Positions 35,571 through 48,244 of a stretch of 64,000 nt of DNA are shown one piece after another; position 1 is the stretch's first letter; each line of letters opens with the position of its first letter. The position numbers and the translations under genes are program-made. Source of the stretch: Tubiluchus corallicola (taxonomy: Eukaryota > Priapulida > Priapulimorpha > Priapulimorphida > Tubiluchidae); assembly GCA_030141605.1 (NCBI GenBank), contig JAQGDQ010000637.1, positions 1-64,000 on the forward strand, read 5' to 3'. A model generated the notes under the pieces. That model made no database searches, was not told where the DNA came from, and saw nothing but the letters and a program-made list of their open reading frames with translations.

Positions 35571-36147
35571 ATTCAGCAGTTAATCAGTATATGCTTAGTT
35601 GTAATTACGCAAAAGGCAGGCAAAAGCAATACCACTATGAAGAAAACCATGATTCAAAATGTTTTCCCAACTTAAAGGAAAACCAGATGATTGATTTGAC
35701 TCGACCTCATTTTAATTTACTGTCGAAAATATGCATTTTCTTGCCCATATTCTAGCATAAAAGCTAGTACTTATTCCTAATAATTGAATAATTACACTGG
35801 AAAGTTAATTAACAGCAATGGAACACCGCTATCGCTTACATCACAAACAATTCACAGTTTGTGCAATGGTAGGCATCTTTCCTGCGCATCAATCACGTTT
35901 GCGTAAGCGAAGATTGTTATAAGAAGCTGATGTGATGCCACGAAAATGAGGTCTACATCACACTGACGTCAAAGACGAAGGCTGCAGTTCGTGATCATGC
36001 CTGTCACGGTACTGTGCTTATTCATCGGCCAAACCAATGTGACTAAAAGAGCCAACTAAAAAAGTTGTTTATTAATGAGTACTTGATTGAGAGACAGTCA
36101 ACGTAATAAGAGACTGTTCTTGTTTAATACTCATTTTCATGTTTCAG
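35571..36147 (+). other. Intergenic or intron sequence, no recognised feature
   Basis: Sequence between the 92-bp minisatellite and a possible exon at 36148. Nothing recognisable besides a good pyrimidine tract and CAG acceptor at its end. Confidence 0.5.
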
Positions 36148-36399
36148 GCACTAGATTGGGACCTAGTTAGGCAGCAAAAGACAGAGGACAGACGGCCACC
36201 AACGAGGCAGGACTTGTACACTTTGCACAAACATGATGAGATTGTAATGAGTGAAGTCAGTGATGACTACCACGCTGGAGATTACGAAAAAATGAACAAT
36301 TTTAACGTTAACGTCGTGATAAATAGTGTCTGTGGTAACGAAAAGAACGCGTACTCGAACAAAGGCTTTCAAGATGCAGACAATATCAATCATATGTAA
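36148..36399 (+). CDS. Possible terminal exon (84 codons), perhaps an alternative C-terminus of gene 1
   Basis: A TTTCATGTTTCAG acceptor precedes an open frame reading ALDWDLVRQQKTEDRRPPTR, then LHKHDEIVMSEVSDDYHAGD, up to a TAA-type stop at 36397-36399. The composition is hydrophilic and charged, as for a cytoplasmic tail. Joining it in phase 0 to gene 1 would need a weak GTGGAT donor in exon 23, just upstream of that exon's stop. It could instead be the end of an unseen transcript, or chance. AATAAA occurs at 37059. Confidence 0.35.
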   Translation, partial: ALDWDLVRQQKTEDRRPPTRQDLYTLHKHDEIVMSEVSDDYHAGDYEKMNNFNVNVVINSVCGNEKNAYSNKGFQDADNINHM

Positions 36400-36581
36400 T
36401 CCTATGGAAGAACTTTGTGTGCGTAAAGTGTGATGCGTGATCCGTTATCCGCAATGCGTGGTACGCATTGGCTGTTTCCATATATACGTATAAAAAAGCA
36501 GGCGGTGTCCGTTACTGCTATACGCAGAATATTGCTTGGAAAGTGCTGCCCACGTACATACAACTAAGATGTTAATTAATT

Positions 36582-36836
36582 ATTATTTAAAGCGTTTACA
36601 TTCAGTTATAAACATCTGCACACAATCAAATTATTGTAAAATATTCGGTTGTGTGCAGATGTTTTCAAATGATTCAGTTATAAAGATCTTCACACAATCA
36701 AATTATTGTAAAATATTTGGTTGTGTGCAGATGTTTACAACTGATACAGTTATAAAGGTCTACACACAATCAAATTACTGTAAAATACTCAATTGTGTGC
36801 AGATGTTTATAACCGAATCTAAACGCTTTAAATAAT
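36582..36836. repeat. Nested inverted-repeat block: outer arms of about 31 bp around three hairpin units
   Basis: The outer arms 36582-36612 and 36806-36836 are reverse complements apart from about two mismatches (ATTATTTAAAGCGTTTA at the left). Between them are three tandem units of about 75 bp. Each carries a TTGTGTGCAGATGT right arm and a matching or near-matching left arm (perfect in unit 1, 36612-36625 with 36649-36662) around a loop of about 23 nt. It may be a foldback element or a transcribed hairpin. Confidence 0.8.
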
Positions 36837-37294
36837 GATCAACGAGACCAACTTAATTTTATGTATGTTGTGAAAATTAATGTTAAAAGATATTTTTATA
36901 GGTTAATCGTACAATTACTTACCAATAGCTTGTCATTTTTAATTAAACAACGTAACTAATAATTCTAAAAATATTGCGTTTATATCGATTTACTAACACT
37001 TGTTAAATTTACTAAGATGTGAATGCTCACGTATAAGTTGTTAAAACTGTCTGTCTGTAATAAAAGTATGCTTAAATTAAAGTATCCCAGGGGTCATTTG
37101 CAGCTTGGCATCTTGTGTACATAGTAATAAATATGTTATTAAAATCTTCTGAAGTGCTATGCTGTAATGATCGTTGTGTGTATATTTAATAAATAATAAT
37201 AATAATAATAATAGTAATAAGTGCTGCCCTCTACAAATGTGGTTGGGATTGGTAAGATACAATGGCCGAGCAGAACAATGTTGGCCATAGGAAT
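36837..37294. other. Intergenic, with AATAAA at 37059 and an ATT run
   Basis: AT-rich sequence leading into the 48-bp satellite. It includes a possible polyadenylation signal at 37059-37064 on the + strand and an AAT microsatellite at about 37191-37216. No gene seen. Confidence 0.5.
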
Positions 37295-40200
37295 CAAATA
37301 GATGTACAGACAGACGAGCAAACGCACAAATGAACACAGAATCAAATAGATGTACAGACAGACGAGCAAACGCACAAATGAACTCAGAATCAAATAGATG
37401 TACAGACAGACGAGCATACGTACAAATGCACACAGAATGAAATAGATGCACAGACAGACGAGCAAACGTACAAATAAACACAGGCTGAAATAAATGTACA
37501 GACAGACGAGCAAACGCACAAATGAACGCAGAATCAAATAGATGTACAGACAGACGAGCAAACGCACAAATGAACACAGAATCAAATAGACGTACAGACA
37601 GACGAGCAAACGCACAAATAAACACAGAATCAAATAGATGTACAGACAGACGAGCAAACGCACAAATGAACGCAGAATCAAATAGATGTACAGACAGACG
37701 AGCAAACGCACAAATGCACACAGAATCAAATAGCCGTGCAGACAGAAGAGCAAAAAATGAACACAGAATCAAATAGATGTACAGACAGACGAGCAAACGT
37801 ACAAATGCACACAGAATGAAATAGATGCACAGACAGACGAGCAAACGTACAAATAAACACAGGCTGAAATAAATGTACAGACAGACGAGCAAACGCACAA
37901 ATGAACGCAGAATCAAATAGATGTACAGACAGACGAGCAAACGCACAAATGAACACAGAATCAAATAGACGTACAGACAGACGAGCAAACGCACAAATAA
38001 AGACAGAATCAAATAGACGTACAGACAAACGAGCAAACGCACTAATGCACAAAGAATCAAATAGATGTACAGACAGACGAGCAAACGTACAAATGCACAC
38101 AGAATCAAATAGATGTACAGACAGACGAGCAAACGCACAAATGAACACAGAATCAAATAGATGTCCAGACAGATGAGCAAACGCACAAATGAACACAGAA
38201 TCAAATAGACGCACAGACAGACGAGCAAACGCACAAATGAACACAGAATGAAATATATGTACAGACAGACGAGCAAACGCACAATTGAACACAGAATCAA
38301 ATAGATGTACAGACAGACGAGCAAACGTACAAATGCACACAGAATGAAATAGATGTACAGACAGACGAGCAAACGTACAAATGCACACAGAATGAAATAG
38401 ATGTACAGACAGACGAGCAAACGTACAAATGCACACAGAATGAAATAGATGTACAGACAGACGAGCAAACGTACAAATAAACACAGGCTGAAATAAATGT
38501 ACAGACAGACGAGCAAACGCATAAATGAACACAGAATCAAATAGATGTACAGACAGACGAGCAAACGTACAAATGAATACAGAATCAAATAGATGTACAG
38601 ACAGACGAGCAAACGTACAAATGAACACAGAATCAAATAGACGTACAGACAGACGAGCAAACGCACAAATGAACACAGAATCAAATAGATGTACAGACAG
38701 ACGAGCAAACGCACAAATGAACACAGAATCAAATAGATGTACAGACAGACGAGCAAACGCACAAATGAACACAGAATCAAATAGACGTACAGACAGACGA
38801 GCAAACGCACAAATGAACACAGAATGAAATATATGTACAGACAGACGAGCAAACGCACAATTGAACACAGAATCAAATAGATGTACAGACAGACGAGCAA
38901 ACGTACAAATGCACACAGAATGAAATAGATGTACAGACAGACGAGCAAACGTACAAATGCACACAGAATCAAATAGATGTACAGACAGACGAGCAAACGT
39001 ACAAATAAACACAGGATCAAATAGATGTACAGACAGACGAGCAAACGCACAAATGAACACAGAATCAAATAGATGTACAGACAGACGAGCAAACGTACAA
39101 ATGAACACAGAATCAAATAGACGTACAGACAGACGAGCAAACGCACAAATAAACACAGAATCAAATAGACGTACAGACAGACGAGCAAATGCACAAATGC
39201 ACACAGAATCAAATAGATGTACAGACAGACGAGGAAACGCACAAATGCACACAGAATCAAATAGATGTACAGACAGACGAGGAAACGCACAAATAAACAC
39301 AGAATCAAATAGATGTACAGACAGACGAGCAAACGCACAAATGAACACAGAATCAAATAGATGTACAGACAGACGAGCAAACGCACAAATGAACACAGAA
39401 TCAAATAGACGTACAGACAGACGAGCAAACGCACAAATAAACACAGAATCAAATAGACGTACAGACAGACGAGCAAACGTACAAATGAACACAGAATCAA
39501 ATAGACGTACAGGCAGACGAGCAAACGTACAAATAAACACAGAATCAAATAGATGTACAGACAGACGAGCAAACGCACAAATGAACACAGAATCAAATAG
39601 ATGTACAGACAGACGAGCAAACGTACAAATGAACACAGAATCAAATAGACGTACAGACAGACGAGCAAACGCACAAATGCACACAGAATCAAATAGCCGT
39701 GCAGACAGAAGAGCAAAAAATGAACACAGAATCAAATAGATGTACAGACAGACGAGCAAACGTACAAATGAACACAGAATCAAATAGACGTACAGACAGA
39801 TGAGCAAACGCACCAATGCACACAGAATCAAATAGACGTACAGACAGACGAGCAAACGCACAAATGAACACAGAATCAAATAGACTTACAGACAGACGAG
39901 CAAACGCACAAATAAAGACAGAATCAAATAGACGTACAGACAAACGAGCAAACGCACTAATGCACAAAGAATCAAATAGATGTACAGACAGACGAGCAAA
40001 CGTACAAATGCACACAGAATCAAATAGATGTACAGACAGACGAGCAAACGCACAAATGAACACAGAATGAAATGTATGTACAGACAGACGAGCAAACGCA
40101 CAAATGCACACAGAATCAAATAGATGCCCAGACAGACGAGCAAACGCACAAATAAACACAGAATCAAATAGACGTACAGACAGACAAGCAAACGCACAAA

Positions 40201-40595
40201 TAAACACAGAATCGAATAGATGTACAGTCAGACGAGCAAACGCACAAATGAACACAGAATGAAATAGATGTACAGACAGACGAGCAAACGCACAAATGCA
40301 TACAGAATCAAATAGATGTCCAGACAGATGAGCAAACGCACAAATACACACAGAATCGAATAGATGTACAGACAGACGAGCAAACGCACAAATGAACACC
40401 AAATCAAATAGACGTACAGACAGACGAGCAAACGCACAAATAAACAGAATCGAATAGATGTACAGACAGACGAGCAAACGTACAAATGAAAACAGAATCG
40501 AATAGACGTACAGACAGACGAGCAAACGCACAAGTAAACACAGAATCAAATAGATGTACAGACAGACGAGCTGACGCACAAATGAACACAGAAAA
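37295..40595. repeat. 48-bp satellite array, about 68 units
   Basis: The unit contains AATAGATGTACAGACAGACG, then AGCAAACGCACAAATGAACA and CAGAATC. Successive copies are 48 bp apart and differ at a few positions. Higher-order repetition is visible: for example, the stretch around 37730-37870 resembles 39700-39760. The period is a multiple of three, so open frames of up to 879 codons of 16-residue repeats occur on the minus strand and shorter ones on the plus strand. They lack any other gene-like sign, and I do not annotate them as genes. Confidence 0.93.
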
Positions 40596-40604
40596 GGATC
40601 AATG

Positions 40605-41409
40605 AACTCCAGTGGATGACTTTGTTTCATTTTAGTTTTATCTCATTTTCAATCTGTCGTTCACAATTTGTTTGGCAGTCTATTGTTTTGTAGTGGTATA
40701 CAAAAGAAAGGTAGGCCTGTATCACTTAACTGCTTGTTAAACCTACATTCTAACGAGAATTCCATAAAACAATGCTGAGAGACACGAACAATAACCTATT
40801 TAATCTGAAACAATGGCCACAGTTTAGGAAATAGTTCTTTGACGCGCTAAAATTCCATTCCTGCGTTTTTGCTTTGTGACTGAAACAGCAAGCAGCAGCA
40901 GACGAGAAATGGAGAAATTTTCAATCTTGTTGATTTGTTTCAGTTCATCGTTGTTCCTCATTAAATATGGTAAGCGTAGTCGTAGTTTATAATAATTATT
41001 AACAGATGTCATCATTGTCTCTTTCTGAAAAACTGAATTTGGTTTCTAACCGTTGTAAACTTTGATCAGATTTAATTTGCACTGTTTAGCCAAAAGACGT
41101 TTAAAACTTTAAAGGTATTAAGTCAAATAATGAAAAATCAAAACTCTGAACTGATGACAAAGGACACTGTTCTCTATACTCGATGTTCCTATTTTTGCAT
41201 TATGAACATTTTGAAAAACAATGTCAAGGTGATAAGAACCAGGGCCTATTTCAGCCTAAGCGAGGCCCGAGGAAGTGGGGCGTGTGAGGCCTCTTGGGGT
41301 TAATATGGAGTTATACAGTTGTTAAAGGAAAGAACAATTGAAAGAAAAACTGCTTTATTTTCAAGACCAGTCCTTAATACTTCTCAATATTGGCGAACGG
41401 CGCGCGTGC

Positions 41410-41413
<4 letters not shown>
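40605..41413 (+). repeat. 810-bp dispersed element, copy 2
   Basis: About 99% identical to 17984-18793 inside the gene 1 intron. It starts directly at the right edge of the 48-bp satellite and ends at another GA microsatellite (about 41413-41461). The downstream bases (GGACAGACGAGGCAGCATG versus GGACAGAACAAGACATG) may be a weakly related extension. Confidence 0.85.
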
Positions 41414-41457
<44 letters not shown>

Positions 41458-42120
41458 GAGAGATGAGGGACAGACGAGGCAGCATGTTCGCTTAAAGCAA
41501 AAAAATGTTACCTTCGCGCTAGGCCCCCCTGGATGGTGAGGCCCCGGGGAAGTATGCCCACTCCCCCCCCCTGAAATATTCCCTGATAAGAAATAAAGGC
41601 CGACTGGAACTGTGTGTATCGCTTGGCATCGCAATTTCAAAGCTTGCTTTCTAGTGAACCAGGTTTTTATACCTATTTCTGGGGAACATTAACTTGCAAT
41701 TACGCATAAGTGTGTAATCAAATATGTTGCATTTGTATATTTGCTGTAATTTAGTAAAAGTCACGAGTTTTGATGTATAAGGAAAACCCAGACAGCGTGT
41801 GCTGATGCTATTGATATGTGTATGTTTAGGCTCAGCCTGGGGAGTGGTAGGCTAAGCAGTAATTTTCAGGAACCTGTTTCTGACTACCACAGTAGTTTCT
41901 GACTACTACTCAAGTGCACCCTGCAACCTTGTACAAACTCCTAAAAAGCCTCTAGAAAAATCTGTTCTTGGAAATAGTTGGCTGTTTCTTTGAAAAATAT
42001 TCACATCGAATGTTATCTGCAGTTTCACTCTCCTCTCAACCCACATAGAAGTCTCACCTATAGGTAGCAAAAGCCAAATTTCAACATCCCAAATGAAATC
42101 ATGCAGGTCTAATATAAGAT
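41413..42120. other. GA run and unassigned intergenic sequence
   Basis: A GA microsatellite (about 41413-41461) is followed by GC-richer sequence with a CCCCCCCCC tract near 41565. I recognise no gene. Confidence 0.5.
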
Positions 42121-42535
42121 CACCTGCTTCATCGGAGCATAAACGCCAACAGGCAGAAGCTCTCCATGTAGAAACTGTACAGGTAATTGTCAAATTATGA
42201 GAATGACACGTAGATACTGTCGTTCATCACCTGCTTCATCAGAGCATAAACGCCAACAGGCAGAAGCTCTCCATGTAGGAACTGTACAGGTATGTATATG
42301 TCAAATCATCAGAATGACGCGTAGATACTGTCGTTCATCACCTGCTTCATCAGAGCATAAACGCCAACAGGCAGAAGCTCTCCATGTAGAAACTGTACAG
42401 GTAATTGTTAAATCATCAGAATGACGCGTAGATACTGTCGTTCATCACCTGCTTAATCCGAGCATAAACACCAACAGGCAGAAGCTCTCCATGTAGAAAC
42501 TGTACAGGTGATTGTTAAATTAGCAGAGGGACGCA
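42121..42535 (+). repeat. Tandem repeat of about 108 bp, four units
   Basis: Units begin CACCTGCTTCATC at 42121, 42229, 42339 and 42446 and contain CGCCAACAGGCAGAAGCTCT and GAAACTGTACAGGTAATTGT. Each unit thus ends in a donor-like ACAG/GTAATTG. Part of the array reads as a repeated peptide (SPASSEHKRQQAEALHVETV), and an open frame continues past it to about 42726. I recognise no family, so coding is uncertain. Confidence 0.75.
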
Positions 42536-43328
42536 TGATTCTGTCAGCATTGCAGATATCAAAAATTTCTTACTGCAGGCCTCCATCCGAGCGTTTCGGT
42601 AAATTGTCAAGGACTGAAAGACACCAACTTAAGGCTATATTCAAAGGGTGCATACAAGCTCTACGCCAGGTTTCAATGCAGTTGGAATTCAAAACATTGT
42701 GCAAGTTGCTGAATTCCGTGGGTTGAACACACATGATCAAGCAATCTTACTTAAAGCAGCCACTCCCATCATTTGGCTGCTTTGGGCTAAATTAAATTTG
42801 ATTTCGTAACAGCCGCACGCCAATTAATCCCACAGCACGGACTAGATGACTTTCATTGTGTTACCCAACAATTATATAAAATTGCGTGTGTTCTTAAGAT
42901 AGTTCGTTCAACATTATGCGAACTAAATGTCTTAGCTAATACCCGCCTCTTCTACCCGGACTGTCCAGGTTTATATACGCCAGAAGAGATTGCAACTCAT
43001 CACGCCAATTGAGCCAATAGATAGATTCTAATCACATGGCGTGCACGTTTCGTCTCACAACCAGACATTAATGCGATGTGGTAGACTACTTCAACCTGCG
43101 ATAGTCCGCGATACAGAAATCCAGGTCTCTCCTCAACAAAGAAGGGACGAAACAGAACAAGAACCTTAAACTATAAATGAGAATTATTAATGAGATGAAT
43201 TTTGAACTGTTAATTGTTGATTAGACGAAATTTGAACCATTGCTGCGTATGTACAATTGGATGCCGAATAATCGGCGCACCTACGTAGATGTTAGCTAGT
43301 TGCTTGAGCATATTAATCAAGTTATTGT

Positions 43329-43368
<40 letters not shown>

Positions 43369-43494
43369 GCAGCAACAATAACAACAACAGCAACAACAAC
43401 AACAGCAACAGCAGCAACAACAACAACAGCAACAAACAACAGCAACAGCAGCAGTAACAGCAGCAGCAGCAGCAGCAACAGCAACAGCAACAAT

Positions 43495-43545
<51 letters not shown>

Positions 43546-43912
43546 AAAAAGCTCAATGTTTTATACATAATATCACATATTTTGTATCATACGGTACATA
43601 TGCTTTGAGTGCACGTCGACGTGCACGTTGTGACGCGGGGCAAACGAGAGAGCTGGAACACAGGTACTAGGTGATATGCTTTTGATTAGGGCATCAACAC
43701 GCCTAATTCAACCCTGCAAAAACAGGAATAAAGGTGCAGGTACAGTTCGTCATATCATTTCTCTCGATATTGTACTGTCAAAATTACGAATGCCTGCTAG
43801 ACACGTTGAACATTGTTGGTTAAAAAAGTATTGTTTACAGGAAAAGTAGAAATTGTAAGATGATGAAGATATCAGTGATAGTGTGCACTAACTTCACCGT
43901 CATTATTTTCAG
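42536..43912. other. Region upstream of the first recognised gene 2 exon
   Basis: It contains a CAA/CAG trinucleotide run (about 43328-43551) and an 18-bp perfect palindrome (43609-43626). The rest is unassigned. The promoter and signal-peptide exon of gene 2 may lie here, but I could not identify them. Confidence 0.4.
43328..43551 (+). repeat. CAA/CAG trinucleotide microsatellite
   Basis: Runs of CAA with interspersed CAG triplets over about 220 bp. Low complexity only. Confidence 0.95.
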
Positions 43913-44248
43913 CACTTACGGCGAAGTATAAGTATATTGGTTGCTACGATATGAACTTGTTTACACCACAGGAAAATTTTACCGACAACCAATCCGGATC
44001 ACCCAAATATTGCACAGTTATTTGCGGGTCATACGATGACCCACTTGTTGACCCTACCAGATACATTTATAAGAGCCTTTGGACTCCAGTTAGATTAAGT
44101 GATACGTTTCAATGCTGGTGCAGTAACATTAGTAATTTTTCACCGGAGACCGTGAGTGACAAGTCCTTTTGTTACGCATGTAAGGACGTTTTTTTGCATT
44201 CCTGTGGAACGGAAGTTAACGTCACGTTTGCCAGCCTCTATAAAGCAG
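43913..44248 (+). CDS. Gene 2: first WSC domain exon
   Basis: The reading begins [12 protein letters not shown] and has the WSC cysteine pattern: GCY, YCTVIC, FQCWCS, FCYAC, SCG, then SLY. These fit the eight-cysteine carbohydrate-binding WSC fold. Phase is 2 nt in, 1 nt out. Confidence 0.8.
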
Positions 44249-45752
44249 GTTAGTGCACACCAGAAACCATTTTCTGTACGAACTATTTGTGTTGTTATAG
44301 TAGTTTCTGTAGTTCAGTCAACCTCGGATATAAGGGACACCTCTGGACCGGAAAAATAGTCCCTTATATCCGATGTCCGTTATAGCCGAAGTTGAATCGA
44401 GGAAAACCGAGCTGCTCGAAGGCTGAGTTTGCAAAAAATTGAAGTTAAAATCGATCAATTTCGCTTGAGCCACTTCTTTATATTTTCATCTAGTTACTCA
44501 CATCATTACAGCCATAAGTCCTGACCTTAGTCCAAGGGAATACAGTCTGGCCCAGGCGGGATCTTGGCATAGGCTTTTCAGGTTTTTAAGAATATTTGAT
44601 CATAGGATCCCTTATGTGCGAGGTAATTTACTTGGGTTTCTATTACGCGGGATCTGAAGATATATCTGAAGTCCCTTATATCTGAGTACTTTATATACGA
44701 AGATTTTTGCATAAGAAAAATGTTACAAAAAATCGGGACCGGTGTTGGTGGTCCCTTATAAGCGAATGTCCCTTATAAGCGAGTACCTGATACCCGAGGT
44801 TGACTGTATTTCAAATAGCTGCACAAGCATTTGGTTCACGTTTACATGTCAGTTTTTAAAGAGCTGAGCAGAAAAAGTTTCATAAGTACAACTAATGCGT
44901 ATCTTTGAGATTACGCAGAAAATATTATTATGTAGGCAGGCAGGTAGCCAAGAACTTATAAGGGAGGAACACCGTCAAATTTCGTCTAAACAAAAATATG
45001 GGCATATGCCAAAAACTAAATTTGTTTCCTTTAAACGAAGCTGTAAGTCGAATGTTCAATACATTCGATTGGCTGTAAAACGTAGATCCAGATACATTGC
45101 CCCAAAATTGCGAGTGTTTCGTTTAGCCACAAAATGGCGATAAGTAGTATGCCAGAAGCGCAATAAGCATTTTGTGATACAACCGCCTTGACTAATTTTG
45201 CAATTAATCGAATATTGTTGTGAATAAATTTATAAATCGGTATTTTGGTAGTAAATTAATGCAGTTATCAGCTGAATTAGATTCAGTTGATAAATCTCAT
45301 GTCCCCCCCCCTGATTTTCATGAGATAAATTTATACGATTGAAAGAGAAACTCATCCAGCTGATAAGTACGGATTTAATGCGACGCAAATTATTGCACAT
45401 GTTAGAGAGAATGTCTTGTTTAAGAGAAGACGCTATTGTCTTGTATAGTCACATGCAGAGTTAAAGTTAATTAAGGGAAGGTCGGTAAGCGTTGCGGATG
45501 TCGTATAGAGGTGGCTTTATGACCGTCACCAAGGTCTCTATCAGTCTTTAGCGACATTAGAAGAGAGAAATCTGAAGATTTGCCGATGATGGGAAAGATC
45601 TCACGCAGCGAAAGAATTCGAAGAAACACCTTGTTGATTGTAAAGTCAGGAATCTCCTGGCGGGTGGTGTCATCTGCCACAGGTGTTGCCATATGGTGCA
45701 ATCTTTAGCAAGGTCAGCTCTCCGAGATATAGACTCTAGCTTGAGACTAGAG

Positions 45753-45831
<79 letters not shown>

Positions 45832-48120
45832 ATCTCAGACACGATTGGCGAGAAGGTAGATTGGCGAAAAGGTAGACTGGCGAGAAGGTAGATTGGCGAA
45901 AAAGTAGACTGGCGAGAAGGTAGATTGGCGAAAAAGTAGACTGGCGAGAAGGTAGATTGGCGAAAAAGTGGATTGGCGAGAAGGTAGATTGGCGAAAAAG
46001 TAGACTGGCGAGAAGGTAGATTGGCGAAAAAGTAGACTGGCGAGAAGGTAGCTGGTAAAGTGGGTGATTACTCTTAGTTGGCACTTGCAAGAAGAGTGCA
46101 TTATTACTGGTATCCAATTATAATGACAAATCAACAGAAAATAACATACTGCATACTCTTTGACACCGCTAACTCGCTCGAAGGCTTGCTTCTAAACTCA
46201 CTGACTAAAATTTATTGTTTGTGCTTGTGGGGAAATGGAGGTTAAACAACAAAAAAATTATGGGCACTGATCAAAAACAAAAACTGATGTACAGACTTCG
46301 CGCGCATGTTAATTACTATTTTGCGTTAGAAGTAGCATTTACTACCAAATACACGTAATACGAAAAAATGTTTTGTTTCCCCTGAAAATCGTATTACCGG
46401 TATTCGACCACACTTGCATACATGTATTGATTCAGCAAAGCACCTTTGTGTTTCAGGTCATTCCTATAGCTATCATGGATGCTACTATCAAGGCAAATCT
46501 GGAGTTATATTCGATGATACATCCGATCTTATGTATAATAATGATTTTGATACCTTAGTGAAGCATTGTAAACAAACATGTGATCAAGATTTTACATTTA
46601 TGGCGTATTTCTATAATGGGACTGGAACATACTGCATGTGTGGTAATGCAAGCGAAAAGATGGATGAGTACCTCGAAAAAAATGATACACTGTGTCCTGA
46701 TAACTGTCCACACAGTCACAAAACTTTCAAGAAGTGTGGAGGAAATATCGCAAAGAATTACACAGCCGTTGAGATCGATACTGGTATTTATTTTTAGTTC
46801 GTCATTTTAATTTTTGGGATCAATTACTACGGCAGGTAGGCTCTTGCCCTTGCACGTATATGTACTCCAAATTCACAACCCCATTGTTGAATCTCAGCGT
46901 GGTCGGTACGGTTTGTTATTGTTGTTTTTCTTGTTGTGTGTCTAAAGGTTCCGATTTGTTCATCTTGATAATAACTTGATGCCACACCTTAAAGAAGTAT
47001 GAACGCCCGAATAATTCTTAGTTTTACCCCGAATTATTTCTAATAACAGAATGACGGAAACATTAACTAATTAGTTAACAGATGGTTTAATGGACTATTT
47101 CGGCCAATCAATAGACCATTTTCTAGTTGGCTTTACTTAGGAATTTCCTTGGCATTTCTAAGTAAAAAGCTATGCAACTAAAGTGATTACTTAATAAATA
47201 AAAAAAAACATCCTGTGACCACTATACTGTTGCCTAGGTGTCCTCAGTTTTCGAACCCAAAAGTAATGTTGTCTCTAAATTACCACAGTGCCTATTTGTA
47301 TTTTTCTGTAGATAACATAGTAAAATGAACTTATTATTTTTCCTAGAAAGTTCCAGATTATGCCACACTTATGGCATTTTGTATTAGATGAGTATGTATC
47401 TAATGGAGTATGGTCATTCAGTTGAAAAAAGTGTACGTGTGTGTGTGTGTGTGTGTGTGTGTGCGTATGGGTGAGTGAGTGCGTGCGTACTTGCGTGCCT
47501 GCGCGTGTTTGTATGTGTTCCATTTGTTTGTCTATCTGTTACCACTTTTCTTGGCTCTGGTGTAATTTGGGACACACCTCTCACAGTGGTAAGGCATGGC
47601 TAAAGTTGTTTTTGAATCGATTGATGCAAATTTGAATTTTTGTTATTTTTAAATGCCCTTGTACAAATAACTATAAATGCTGTAATATGCTGAGCAGTGA
47701 GACACTTGTAACTAGGCAATTACTAAACGCCAGTAATACTCAAATAAGGCGGTCTTATTAACAAGGGTAACATAAATTTTAAGAACAATTAGTAAAACAT
47801 TTTAAACGGACAGACGTTTTGGCGGTGATGTGCTTGCAACTTCTGCCTTGTATTTAGATCTGTTTATGAAGTTATGAGTTTTTAACCAAGATGTGGTGTA
47901 ATTTTAAATGATAATTGTAATGTGTATAAATGGCTTAAAAATTAAGCTCGCAGCTCGCAGGATATTACGACGGCTTGTCCTAAGTTTTTTCACAGGATGT
48001 GTGCTTTGAGGATGTCTGTATTTAAATTTTGATTTTGATTTTTATTGCTGCTGTTGCTATTGTTTGTTGTCGTTGTTGTTGTTGTTGCTGCTGTTGTTGC
48101 TGTTGTTGTAGTAGTAGTAA

Positions 48121-48209
<89 letters not shown>

Positions 48210-48212
48210 TAG

Positions 48213-48244
<32 letters not shown>

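Larger units (their letters stand above)
44249..46456 (+). other. Gene 2 intron between the WSC exons
   Basis: Besides the MITE it holds a CA microsatellite (about 45753-45828) and a 16-bp minisatellite (45843-46050). I see no additional exon. Confidence 0.6.

Noticed and set aside
37077-39879. Long minus-strand open frames (879 and 717 codons) of repeats such as LLVCLYIYLILC
   Set aside because: They are frames held open by a 48-bp satellite; several frames are open at once, with no start context, promoter or domain.
34650-43300. CRISPR array (regular short repeats)
   Set aside because: The repeats are contiguous minisatellites without unique spacers, in an animal genome.
43328-43568. Frames of Leu, Thr or Asn runs
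   Set aside because: Translation of a CAA/CAG microsatellite, not a gene.
44895-45143. 82-codon basic frame
   Set aside because: No recognised domain and it lies in a gene 2 intron.
45557-46134. Minus-strand frame with [16 protein letters not shown] repeats
   Set aside because: Frame through the 16-bp minisatellite and CA run.
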